Source: Candidatus Nitrosocosmicus sp.
GTDB lineage: Archaea > Thermoproteota > Nitrososphaeria > Nitrososphaerales > Nitrososphaeraceae
Direction of reading: 5' to 3'
DNA: 14,202 nucleotides
Assembly (NCBI GenBank): GCA_030452275.1
Contig: JAKDMR010000021.1
Location: 1 to 14,202 of the forward strand
Below the pieces are notes generated by a model. The model was not told where the DNA came from and made no database searches. It worked only from the letters and a program-made list of their open reading frames with translations. Of the stretch, positions 1 through 6,863 are shown one piece after another (the stretch's first letter is position 1; each line of letters starts with the position of its first letter). Position numbers and translations under genes: made by a program.

Positions 1-123
1 TGATGATGGCTGGAAGTTACGACTAACGTGTTCTAATTACGCAAGAAGTCTATAGATAACGTGTATTATGAATCCATCAAACCGAAATAACAAATTAATT
101 GCCGAGTACAATGTTTTTAAGAT
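1..123. other. Left-edge stretch without a supported gene
   Basis: No gene can be supported here. Two plus-strand frames close early (TAA at 24-26, TAG at 53-55), so the tail of a gene entering from the left is possible, but its identity cannot be read from so few codons. The stretch 92-100 (AAATTAATT) lies about 27 bases before the ATG at 124 and could be the TATA element of the small ORF that follows. Confidence 0.3.
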
Positions 124-276
124 ATGTATGTCTGTGAAACTTGTTTTAATTTTCTGAAATCAATTTATTCTGAGAAGCAATTAAAAAAAATTCAAGTCAT
201 GTCAAAAGACGAAAATTCAGGATCACAATGTCTCAGCAGCTTTCACAAGAAGCTAGTTGATAGTTTCAAATCATAG
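124..276 (+). CDS. Possible 50-residue CxxC microprotein
   Basis: An ATG at 124 opens a 50-codon frame ending in TAG at 274-276, directly after an in-frame stop at 118-120. The peptide starts MYVCETCFNFLKS and has a CxxC pair (C4, C7), a third cysteine at 36 and a histidine at 41, a spacing that could bind one zinc ion. The rest is lysine- and serine-rich and hydrophilic, with no membrane segment. An AT-rich element at 92-100 is centred about 27 bases upstream, which would fit a leaderless transcript. It converges on the DUF192 gene, 10 bases from that gene's stop. Very small CxxC proteins are common in archaea. Function is unknown, and the ORF is short enough to be chance. Confidence 0.4.
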   Translation: MYVCETCFNFLKSIYSEKQLKKIQVMSKDENSGSQCLSSFHKKLVDSFKS

Positions 277-286
277 TATAAAAAAT

Positions 287-814
287 TTAACCTTGACTCT
301 TTTTTATGACCTTAGAGTCGACGGTGTCGCCAATATTTATGTTAAATTTGTTTGTAAAATTGGAGACAACTTCTAATACATACAGTGAATCCGCATTTGG
401 TGTATAGGAAGGACAAGGTAGCAGGAAAACACATGGCTGAAGATTTTTTTCAATGTGGACGATCTTGCCTGATGAATTAATCCAAATTATGTCGATTGGG
501 AATTTCATGTCCTTCATCCAAAAAGAGTATTTTTGCGGTGACTCAAAAATGAATAGCATTCCTTCGTTTTCATTTAGTGAATCTTTAATTGCTAATCCTT
601 TGGACTGGGAATCGGGGGTCGTTGAAAGACTGACTAGTAAGTTCTCTCCTCCTACCGACACCAAAGCTGTTTGATTTTGTTCTTGTTGTTGCGCTTGGAC
701 ACTTTCAAATCCATTATTGACTATTGGGATTAGCAGCATTAAGAAAAGAACTAGACATGAAAACCATGAGGAAATAATTTTCTTCAATTGTATCGATGTA
801 CTTGCCGTTTGCAT
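287..814 (-). CDS. Secreted DUF192 family protein
   Basis: A 175-residue exported protein. Residues 1-10 are polar with lysines at 11-12, residues 16-33 form a hydrophobic signal or anchor segment, and a Gln-rich linker (41-48) follows. The DUF192 domain spans about 50-168, with family hallmarks at KGLAIKDSLNENEGMLFIF (72-90), YSFWMKDMKFPIDIIWI (96-112) and the GKIVHIE strand (116-122). DUF192 proteins are small beta-rich domains, usually outside the membrane and of unknown biochemical role. Two cysteines (128 and 134) flank a short FLLP loop and could form a disulfide. The start is ATG at 814. Its likely TATA box (842-849) overlaps the start codon of the divergent zinc-ribbon-like gene, so the two promoters probably interfere. 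Family assignment is secure; function is not known. Confidence 0.85.
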   Translation of the reverse strand: MQTASTSIQLKKIISSWFSCLVLFLMLLIPIVNNGFESVQAQQQEQNQTALVSVGGENLLVSLSTTPDSQSKGLAIKDSLNENEGMLFIFESPQKYSFWMKDMKFPIDIIWINSSGKIVHIEKNLQPCVFLLPCPSYTPNADSLYVLEVVSNFTNKFNINIGDTVDSKVIKKSQG

Positions 815-816
815 AA

Positions 817-849
817 TTTAAACAATACATTTTTTATTATGATATATAT
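817..849. promoter_or_regulatory. Overlapping divergent promoters
   Basis: Only 33 bases separate the DUF192 ATG (814, minus) from the proposed ATG at 848 (plus). On the plus strand TTTAAA at 817-822 is centred about 28 bases before ATG 848. On the minus strand an alternating AT tract at 842-849 is centred about 31 bases before ATG 814. Each TATA element sits in the leader or start region of the other gene, so two initiation complexes could hardly form at once. The elements are visible; their use is inferred. Confidence 0.45.
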
Positions 850-1048
850 GAATATACATATGGAATGCAATTGCAGATGTATAAATTGCAAGAGTCCAAG
901 TTTGACTAGTAACGATTTTGTAGCTTCTGATAGATATGAAGATGCTCATCATACTTGTATTAAATGCGGCATACACTTCAACCATCTAGATGGTGAGCAA
1001 TTCAAACTTTGCGATATTTGTGGATATCATCCTTCAATTAAGAAATAA
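848..1048 (+). CDS. Small eight-cysteine zinc-ribbon-like protein
   Basis: A 66-residue protein if started at ATG 848; ATG 839 and ATG 860 are in-frame alternatives, and an earlier TTG at 788 would run inside the DUF192 gene. Cysteines lie at 7, 9, 11 and 14 (CNCRCINC), 37 and 40 (CIKC), and 55 and 58 (CDIC), with His 34-35 and His 61 nearby. The CxxC pairs at 37-40 and 55-58 look like a zinc ribbon, and the N-terminal CxCxCxxC could hold a second metal. There is no signal peptide, so it is probably cytoplasmic, perhaps nucleic-acid or protein binding. ATG 848 is preferred because TTTAAA at 817-822 lies at leaderless TATA distance. The gene converges on the lyase with 15 bases between stops. 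I do not recognise a named family. Confidence 0.65.
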   Translation: MNIHMECNCRCINCKSPSLTSNDFVASDRYEDAHHTCIKCGIHFNHLDGEQFKLCDICGYHPSIKK

Positions 1049-1063
1049 CCCTTTGGATATTGA

Positions 1064-2449
1064 TCATGATAGGAGTCTTTCCTTGGATAACGCCTCATCG
1101 AATTCCTCCTCACTCATTAATTTTCTCCCAATTATTACTTCTTTAATGGTTTTATTACTTGACATTGCTTCTTTGTAAACTTCCGCTGCCTTTAGATATC
1201 CTATTATGGGATTCAATAATGTTACCAACACAGGGCTCTTCTGTACGCTCAATTCAAGTTTTTGTTTGTTCGCTTGTATACCATCGACCATATTCTTGGA
1301 AAATATAGGTAGAAAATTAATGAGCATGTCGGTGGAATCTAACATTGATCTAACCATCCCTCCAAGCATTACGTTTAATTCAAACTGTCCCGCTTGGGAT
1401 GCCAGAGTGACTGAAAGATCGTTACCAATTACTATAAAACAAACCATATTCAGAGTCTCAGAAAGAGAAGGATTGACTTTACCCGGCATTATTGAGGATC
1501 CTGCATGAACAGCTGGGATAGTGATTTCTGCAAATCCGGTCGTGGGGCCCGAGGTCATCAACCTAAAATCGTTTGACATTTTTGTCAATTCGATAGCAAG
1601 ATTTTTTATAGCAGAGGAGCAATTCGCAACATCGAGCTTACTTTGTAGAGAATAGAATAAGTTAGGAGACGGCTTCAATGGCAATCCAGAAATAATTGCC
1701 AGATTTTCCACCACAAAAGGTTGATAACCTTTTGGAGTATTTGCGCCCGTTCCTACGGCCGTTCCCCCAAGGGCGACATAATAGAGTTGTTCCAGAGATC
1801 GGTGGATAAATTCTTTTGATTTTAATAGTGCAAACATGTACGAGCTAAATTCGTCACCCATGGTGACCGGGATTGCATCCATCAAGTGAGTTCTACCGAT
1901 TTTTATGTCATCTTTAAACTCAATTGACTTTTTTTCTATCGAACGGATCAATTGGTCTAATGATCGTAGCAACTCTTGACAATTCATGATTATGGAAATA
2001 TGAATGGCTGTAGGAGAGGTATCGTTACTTGACTGCGACATATTTACATGGTCATTTGGGCTGATTATTTCGTAAGAACCCTTTGCTTTGCCAAGGATCT
2101 CTAGTGCCCGGTTTGCAATTACTTCATTACAATTCATATTAAAAGCTGTACTTGCTCCCGAGTTAAGTGTCTCGATGACAAATTGATCAGACAATTTTCC
2201 TGCCAAAATTTCATCACAGCTACTGATTATTGCACTGGCAATTTGGGACGGCAACACTCCGAGGTCTCGATTTGTTATAGCCGCTGCTTTCTTGATCATT
2301 AAGAAAGACTTAATAAAGTTCCTATGTGGAGGGATTTTTGTTATTTGATACTGTTCCTTCGCTCTTGTAGTGAATGGACCATAATACGCATTTTCTGGGA
2401 CTGCTACCTCGCCTAATGAATCCTTATCAATTCTAGTTTTTTGAGACAT
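1064..2449 (-). CDS. aspA: Aspartate ammonia-lyase / class II fumarase family enzyme
   Basis: A 461-residue member of the aspartase/fumarase superfamily, which eliminates ammonia from aspartate or water from malate to give fumarate. Visible regions: N-terminal RIDKDSLGEVAVPENAYYG; the first conserved segment NSGASTAFNMNCNEV (96-110); PNDHVNMSQSSND (131-143); GRTHLMDA (185-192); GGTAVGTG (228-235); and the signature loop GSSIMPGKVNP (317-327) carrying the catalytic serine. Length matches the family. The N-terminal half, CFIVIGNDLSVTL and LNPIIGYLKAAEVY look closer to aspartase, but GRTH and GSSIMPGKVN also occur in fumarases, so substrate is uncertain. An ATG at 2458 would add three residues. 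ATG 2449 is preferred because the TATA box at 2471-2480 is centred 26-27 bases away. The enzyme is cytosolic and normally a homotetramer. Confidence 0.75.
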   Translation of the reverse strand: MSQKTRIDKDSLGEVAVPENAYYGPFTTRAKEQYQITKIPPHRNFIKSFLMIKKAAAITNRDLGVLPSQIASAIISSCDEILAGKLSDQFVIETLNSGASTAFNMNCNEVIANRALEILGKAKGSYEIISPNDHVNMSQSSNDTSPTAIHISIIMNCQELLRSLDQLIRSIEKKSIEFKDDIKIGRTHLMDAIPVTMGDEFSSYMFALLKSKEFIHRSLEQLYYVALGGTAVGTGANTPKGYQPFVVENLAIISGLPLKPSPNLFYSLQSKLDVANCSSAIKNLAIELTKMSNDFRLMTSGPTTGFAEITIPAVHAGSSIMPGKVNPSLSETLNMVCFIVIGNDLSVTLASQAGQFELNVMLGGMVRSMLDSTDMLINFLPIFSKNMVDGIQANKQKLELSVQKSPVLVTLLNPIIGYLKAAEVYKEAMSSNKTIKEVIIGRKLMSEEEFDEALSKERLLS

Positions 2450-2470
2450 AGATTTCATTTTTGAGAGGGG

Positions 2471-2480
2471 TATTTAAAAT
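2471..2480 (-). promoter_or_regulatory. TATA box of the lyase gene
   Basis: The minus strand reads ATTTTAAATA, centred about 26.5 bases from the A of ATG 2449. This would place the transcription start on that codon, making a leaderless mRNA. No Shine-Dalgarno sequence is visible. Confidence 0.55.
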
Positions 2481-2737
2481 GTACAATGCGACATTCAAGC
2501 TTCGACTAGCCACCCTAAATTGGACTATGACTATGATTTCTGTTGGATTAGAATGAAAATAAATCGATTCTTTTTTTATATACAAAAATTACATGTTATG
2601 ATTAATTTAATAAAATTGAAATAACAGTTTTATTAATATTTATCTTTATTTGATCTATTCGTTAAAATAATGAAATAATTATAAGAAGAAGTTAGAAAGG
2701 CTGGTTATTGATCTAACTTGACAATATCACATAAAGG

Positions 2738-2762
2738 TATATTTATATCGAGTATTTATATA
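2738..2762 (+). promoter_or_regulatory. Two TATA-like elements before the TBP gene
   Basis: TATATTTATAT (2738-2748) and TTTATATA (2755-2762) lie in tandem. The first predicts a start near 2771, leaving a leader of about 10 bases before ATG 2781. The second predicts a start near 2785, just inside the gene and before the in-frame ATG at 2799. The upstream region 2481-2737 is AT-rich and holds no gene I can support. Confidence 0.4.
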
Positions 2763-2780
2763 CCCCCAAGGAAACGAATA

Positions 2781-3344
2781 ATGCCCCAAACAAAGCCAAT
2801 GGTAAGTATAGAAAACGTTGTGGCATCTGCAACGGTCAATCAAACTATAAATTTAAACTTGATAACACAAATATTTCCCGATGTTGAATATCATCCAGAT
2901 CAATTTCCAGGGTTAGTATTTAGATTAAAAGCGCCTAAAACTGCTACCTTAATTTTTAGTTCAGGGAAAATGGTTTGTACCGGTGCAAAATCAGAAGAAC
3001 AAGCTATCAAGGCAGTAAGAAGTGTGGTTCAAAAGTTACGGAAAGGTGGGATTCCTGTAGAAAATGATCCAATCATCGAGATTCAGAATATTGTTGCCTC
3101 CGCAAGTTTGGGAGGCAAAATCCATTTAGAATTAGCAGCTAGAATATTGCCGAGGAGTATGTACGAGCCCGAACAATTTCCGGGATTAATCCATAGGATG
3201 TTAGATCCAAAAACGGTAATTTTGTTGTTTGCCAGTGGTAAGCTTGTTTGCACCGGTGCAAAAAAAGAAACCGAAGTATATAGGGCAGTCACCAATTTGC
3301 ACACTCTTTTGGAAGAAAAGAATTTAATGATATACGAAAGCTAA
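2781..3344 (+). CDS. tbp: TATA-box binding protein (TBP)
   Basis: A 187-residue general transcription factor that bends TATA DNA and recruits TFB and RNA polymerase. It consists of two direct repeats of about 90 residues. Repeat 1 runs about 8-90 (SIENVVASATV ... LIFSSGKMVCTGAKSEE) and repeat 2 about 98-180 (IEIQNIVASASL ... LLFASGKLVCTGAKKET). The four DNA-intercalating phenylalanines are present at 42, 59, 133 and 150. An upstream ATG at 2718 would add 21 residues not seen in archaeal TBPs; ATG 2781 gives the usual length. There is no acidic C-terminal tail. Two TATA-like elements precede it, so self-regulation is conceivable. Its stop overlaps the stop of the convergent pyrE gene (shared bases 3341-3344). 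Confidence 0.95.
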   Translation: MPQTKPMVSIENVVASATVNQTINLNLITQIFPDVEYHPDQFPGLVFRLKAPKTATLIFSSGKMVCTGAKSEEQAIKAVRSVVQKLRKGGIPVENDPIIEIQNIVASASLGGKIHLELAARILPRSMYEPEQFPGLIHRMLDPKTVILLFASGKLVCTGAKKETEVYRAVTNLHTLLEEKNLMIYES

Positions 3345-3964
3345 AATTCTATTATCTCTTCTTTTATCGCGTCGTATTCGTTCTTATCAATCCTAGCGTT
3401 GTCATTCAAGATTTTGATAATCCGAAGTATTGGAATTGCACTCCTTATCCCATATGGGAAGTGATCAAACATATCTTGAGGCCTTTGCTGTCTATCGACA
3501 AGCACTACTACTCCACTTATAACTGATTGATTGGTCAATGATTCTATTCCAGATAAAATTGAATGTCCAGTTGTAATTACATCGTCAACAAATAATATTT
3601 TTGAACTTGGTTCTAGTGTGCCCTCTATTTTTTTCTGCGTACCATAGCTCTTAATGTCCTTCCTGATGTATATATGAGGTTTAAAGAGTTCGTACGACAG
3701 AGCTGAACCAAAAATGGTCCCTGAAGTTGGTACAGAGCATATATAATCAAAACTTCCAAAGCCAATTTGAGATTGAATAAGGTTTTTCAGTAAAGAAATT
3801 GTCTTTCTGAAATACAATGGATAGCTCTGCAGGATTCGCAAATCCAGATAGAAATGGCTCTTACTGCCACTCGATAGTTTAAAATTTCCAATCTTGATAG
3901 CATTTCTATCGAATAAAAAAAGTACGAGATCTTCCTCCAACTGCAACCTATCTTTTTCGTTCAA
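3341..3964 (-). CDS. pyrE: Orotate phosphoribosyltransferase
   Basis: A 207-residue enzyme that joins orotate to PRPP to form orotidine 5'-monophosphate in pyrimidine synthesis. The 13-residue PRPP motif ILFVDDVITTGHS is at 123-135. The orotate and phosphate region SSGSKSHFYLDLR is at 31-43, and the flexible catalytic loop with conserved basic residues (YIRKDIKSYGTQKKIEG) is at 99-115. Length is normal for PyrE. The start codon is TTG at 3964; the context supports it because the TATA box at 3991-3997 is about 27-30 bases upstream and the peptide begins at the usual family position. It is divergent from the LarA-like gene through a 58-bp region with one central TATA, and convergent with tbp. 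An orotate decarboxylase gene is not in view. Confidence 0.93.
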   Translation of the reverse strand: MNEKDRLQLEEDLVLFLFDRNAIKIGNFKLSSGSKSHFYLDLRILQSYPLYFRKTISLLKNLIQSQIGFGSFDYICSVPTSGTIFGSALSYELFKPHIYIRKDIKSYGTQKKIEGTLEPSSKILFVDDVITTGHSILSGIESLTNQSVISGVVVLVDRQQRPQDMFDHFPYGIRSAIPILRIIKILNDNARIDKNEYDAIKEEIIEF

Positions 3965-3989
3965 CTTCTTCTAATTAGATGATCTTTGA

Positions 3990-3997
3990 TTTTATAT
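3990..3997. promoter_or_regulatory. Single central TATA box for divergent genes
   Basis: The plus strand reads TTTTATAT; the minus strand reads ATATAAAA. Its centre (about 3994) is 29 bases from ATG 4023 on the plus strand and 30 bases from the TTG at 3964 on the minus strand, almost exactly the middle of the 58-base gap. I see no second equally good TATA element in the gap, so one site probably serves both genes. Confidence 0.5.
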
Positions 3998-4022
3998 GTT
4001 ACTCGTTCTTACATAACCTATT

Positions 4023-5135
4023 ATGCCGGAAATATGGCTAGGTTATGGCGACTCAGAGATCATTTTGGATATCAAATATGAAAATATTTCCCAAATACCG
4101 AGACCCTCTATGAATAAGATAGATTTGAAGAAATTAGAAATTGAAATACAGAACAAACTAATGATAAGAGAATCAACTCTGATCCTGATTACAAGCCCAT
4201 TTTTCTTTATTCTACCAATATTGACTTATATCCAAAAAATGTCCAAAGATTTGAACATCAAAAATATTGAATACTGTATACTATCAAAATCAATTCCTCA
4301 GAGAATAAGACAACAGCTTAATGAAAATGGTATTAGCTTAAATAAACTAGGTAGCGATGAAGTATTGGAAAAGGTAAACAGATTTAGCAACACCATCTTA
4401 ATAGATAGGATCGAATATGATCCGGTATTTGGATTTACTGGGTCCCCGGTCAGACTACTGAGGGAATGCTATCCAGATGAAATGAACCAAGTGTACACAT
4501 TCATATTTGATTCATTACCTCAGCCTGGTCAGTATACGGATCCTCTGAAGTTGGCGATTGAGGTCATATCTAAAATTAGTTCTCAGTCGATACACTTAAT
4601 TTCTAATAACGATGGAATTGACTCGGTATTCATCGGTGACTTTTCATATTCTTTTAACGAAGCCATTCAAAGATTTAAGTCAATAACACAACCAACTGTT
4701 GAATCTTCAAAATCCGCAATTATTTCAGGTAACACTAACTATTCCTGCCAAATGACGCTTGGAAATAGTTTAAACCTCTTATGGAATAATTATCACGCAG
4801 TGAGTGACAATGGAATAATAATATTATTATCGGAAAATCGTGGTGGAGTAGGTAATGGGACGTTGCTTAAACTCGTTGAAAACAGATTGGATTTAGAGGG
4901 GCTAAATAAATATCAATATTCAAAAGATTTAGAGCACATTAATTTTCTGAAAATGTTAAGAGAAAAATATGAGATCTTTTTAATTTCAAGTCTTCCCCGA
5001 ATTTATTCAGATAAGTTGGGATTGAAATCGTTGCAAAGGATAAAGGATGGGTTAGGGTTGGTAATCGAGAAGAATGGTAAATATTCAAAATCCACCATAA
5101 TTCCAAATTCGGAAATTACACTGGTTAATGTTTAA
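4023..5135 (+). CDS. LarA-fold (DUF2088-like) protein lacking nickel-site residues
   Basis: A 370-residue protein that I align by eye with nickel-pincer lactate racemase LarA. The N-terminal opening MPEIWLGYGDSEIILDI resembles the LarA start. ESTLILITSPFFFILPIL (50-67) sits where LarA has its DHTRP segment. GFTG (137-140) matches the GFSG of the LarA GFSGGRK motif. HLISNNDGIDSVFIGD (191-206) matches the LarA segment ending FAGD. DNGIIILLSENRGGVG (262-277) and the tail IFLISSLP ... TIIPNSEITL (318-367) match its C-terminal domain. The catalytic HR motif, the pincer lysine (a valine, V143, here) and the nickel histidines are not recognisable; the protein has only three histidines (191, 258, 305). 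It is therefore probably not a LarA-type racemase. No signal peptide is seen. It shares a central TATA box with pyrE. Confidence 0.65.
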   Translation: MPEIWLGYGDSEIILDIKYENISQIPRPSMNKIDLKKLEIEIQNKLMIRESTLILITSPFFFILPILTYIQKMSKDLNIKNIEYCILSKSIPQRIRQQLNENGISLNKLGSDEVLEKVNRFSNTILIDRIEYDPVFGFTGSPVRLLRECYPDEMNQVYTFIFDSLPQPGQYTDPLKLAIEVISKISSQSIHLISNNDGIDSVFIGDFSYSFNEAIQRFKSITQPTVESSKSAIISGNTNYSCQMTLGNSLNLLWNNYHAVSDNGIIILLSENRGGVGNGTLLKLVENRLDLEGLNKYQYSKDLEHINFLKMLREKYEIFLISSLPRIYSDKLGLKSLQRIKDGLGLVIEKNGKYSKSTIIPNSEITLVNV

Positions 5136-5136
5136 A

Positions 5137-5174
5137 TATTCAAACAATATTTGAATAGAGAATATTTGTATTCT
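5137..5174. terminator. Two adjacent perfect hairpins between convergent genes
   Basis: TATTCAAA (5137-5144) and TTTGAATA (5150-5157) form a perfect 8-bp inverted repeat with a 5-base loop, starting one base after the stop codon of the LarA-like gene. AGAATA (5159-5164) and TATTCT (5169-5174) form a second 6-bp inverted repeat with a TTTG loop. Lying between a plus and a minus gene, they could act as a bidirectional 3'-end signal. Archaeal termination usually depends on T-runs, so this role is inference. Confidence 0.4.
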
Positions 5175-5220
5175 ACGCATCATATTGTTGTCAAGGTTAA
5201 ACTCAAAAGGTACAAGTTCT

Positions 5221-6432
5221 CTAAAGATTAGAAAGACTATACTTGATTTCTCGCAGATTCGCTTCTGTCTTAAATCCTGTTGGTGAAAAAATGGTCGGGG
5301 TCGCGTTAAATCCATCCGTAATCAACTTATCAATAATTTTGGTAAGTGGATGGGTACTATTCTTCATTAATTTCCCAAACTCGTCACTGTTGTAATGATA
5401 TGGAATATGGTCCAATTCTTTGGAGGCAATCTCGAAAAACCGCTTGTTAGAATTCATTTCTTGTTTACTAAGATTTGCCCCTTGTGCCGTCCTTGTTTCC
5501 GTTTCAAGTATTTCAGCCAGTATTTTGAAAATCACGGTTTTATCGAATATGCGAGATATCCATAATGGACCTCCCATTCTCATCTTCTTCTGACACAACG
5601 GACAATTCACTTCTGAAGGACCTTTTTTCATCAATTCTCGATACCCACATTCGAAACAATGAAGAATATATCCTAATTTGTCAGACATCTTATTCGCCAA
5701 ATAATTGCTTTTGGATACTTTGCAATAAACTCGAATATAATTTCTGTATGAATGTGCAAATATTGGATTGATGTATAGATCAAGCCTAGAAGCAACTAAA
5801 GATGTACAGGATAATAACAACCTGGTACCTATTTCCAGAGAATATCTAGTTCTCAAAGGTATCCCATAATACTTCCTATAACAAACTCGTGGATAAACAC
5901 CCTGCAGTACAGCAGTGTCGGTTGCAGTAATAGAGATCATACCGTCATTTTCAATTGCACGCAAGATACAATCCAAAAAAGGTGCAGGCGTTCCGAAAGG
6001 ATCCAAATCAATTACCGTTGCGCGTCTATCAAAATTAGCATTAGCAGACAGGAAACTACAGATCTCAGAAGTATGAAAATTTGACTTATGGTAAATATTG
6101 TTGATCATGGCATTAACCTTCGCAGTTTGAGTTGATAACATATTAAAATCATTGAAAACTACTTTCTGTATCTGAGGGATTTCTTTCCCGACTCTTACTC
6201 CTCTTGCTCCCAACCCACACATGGAATCAACAAAGGAAATATTCTTCCTTGATTGATCAATGGAATTTCGGTATATCAAAATGGAAATATCTCTATTAAA
6301 TTTTGCAGCTGGATTAAAGAAAGCAGGAAATTTAGGAGGCTCCTTTTGATTTATGGCTAGCGATGGAACCAAAAGTGTGACTTCCCCTTCTTTGATCTTT
6401 GACCAATCATATTCGCTGTTCTTTCTTTCCAA
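5221..6432 (-). CDS. trm1: tRNA (guanine-26 N2)-dimethyltransferase Trm1
   Basis: A 403-residue SAM-dependent enzyme that mono- and dimethylates the N2 of G26 in tRNA, stabilising the tRNA hinge. Motifs: FFNPAAKFNRDIS (38-50), the SAM-binding FVDSMCGLGARGVRVG (67-82), the catalytic DLDPFGTPAPFLD (142-154), and TATDTAVLQGVYP (169-181) followed by CYRKYYG. The C-terminal half carries a zinc site with C259, C262, C277 and C280. Length fits archaeal Trm1. The start is TTG at 6432. A TATA-like tract (TTAAATAAATAT, 6455-6467) lies about 26 bases before position 6434, supporting a nearly leaderless TTG start. It converges on the LarA-like gene, with 85 bases between the stops containing two hairpins. 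Confidence 0.95.
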   Translation of the reverse strand: MERKNSEYDWSKIKEGEVTLLVPSLAINQKEPPKFPAFFNPAAKFNRDISILIYRNSIDQSRKNISFVDSMCGLGARGVRVGKEIPQIQKVVFNDFNMLSTQTAKVNAMINNIYHKSNFHTSEICSFLSANANFDRRATVIDLDPFGTPAPFLDCILRAIENDGMISITATDTAVLQGVYPRVCYRKYYGIPLRTRYSLEIGTRLLLSCTSLVASRLDLYINPIFAHSYRNYIRVYCKVSKSNYLANKMSDKLGYILHCFECGYRELMKKGPSEVNCPLCQKKMRMGGPLWISRIFDKTVIFKILAEILETETRTAQGANLSKQEMNSNKRFFEIASKELDHIPYHYNSDEFGKLMKNSTHPLTKIIDKLITDGFNATPTIFSPTGFKTEANLREIKYSLSNL

Positions 6433-6454
6433 AGTCTAAAGGGAAGTTTATCCC

Positions 6455-6467
6455 ATATTTATTTAAT
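6455..6467 (-). promoter_or_regulatory. TATA box of trm1
   Basis: The minus strand carries a TTAAATAAATAT tract centred near 6461, which predicts initiation at about 6434, two bases before the TTG start codon at 6432. Confidence 0.5.
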
Positions 6468-6775
6468 CTCAATCCTAGATTATGTGAGTAAAATCACAAT
6501 TCATTGACATTTCCGCGTATAAAATAAAGTCTGCACCATTCTATTGAATGATTTTTCTTCTCGAATTAAAATTTGTTTTTCATGGAGTTGAATTTTAGAT
6601 CCGTTTTCTCAGTAAATTGAAAAGTTTTTGCCTCAAAGATGACAAAATTATTGAGGATTTGAAATAAATTGTCCAAGGATAGGAGTTGACTTAACTCGTC
6701 GGAAATTTTTTAATTGAACTGCAACTTTATGTTTTTCCAGTTTTGGAATTTTGAGTTGATAATTCAAAGCAGATC

Positions 6776-6795
6776 CCAATATTAAACAATATTGG
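6776..6795. repeat. Perfect 8-bp inverted repeat with AAAC loop
   Basis: CCAATATT at 6776-6783 and AATATTGG at 6788-6795 are exact reverse complements separated by AAAC. It could be an operator for a dimeric regulator or an RNA hairpin. It sits about 60 bases before the orphan TATA tract at 6851-6863. Confidence 0.6.
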
Positions 6796-6850
6796 ATATA
6801 TTCGCGCTAAAGCGGTAGAGGCCGTACGAAGTGAATTATAGTTCTTGTAG

Positions 6851-6863
6851 ATATAATATATAG
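6851..6863 (+). promoter_or_regulatory. Orphan TATA box, possible small RNA or micro-ORF promoter
   Basis: ATATAATATATAG is one of the clearest TATA-like tracts in the window and has no annotated gene behind it. Its centre predicts a transcription start near 6883, which coincides with an ATG at 6882 that opens a 22-codon frame ending at 6950. Either a leaderless micro-ORF or a noncoding transcript could start here; chance in AT-rich DNA is also possible. Confidence 0.3.

Noticed and set aside
2..55. Tail of a coding frame entering from the left edge
   Set aside because: Two frames stay open for a few codons and neither shows a recognisable motif, so the gene cannot be identified or even its frame chosen.
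1..60. TGATGA at the window start as the C box of a C/D guide RNA
   Set aside because: No D box (CTGA) follows within the usual distance and the preceding base is outside the window.
1206..1508. A 100-codon plus-strand frame
   Set aside because: It is antisense to the lyase gene over its signature region, and the lyase is clearly the real gene.
6483..6498. TGTGA-N6-TCACA, identical to the bacterial CRP consensus
   Set aside because: CRP is a bacterial regulator and the window is archaeal; a five-base inverted repeat is expected by chance. It may still be a local operator for trm1, but nothing else supports it.
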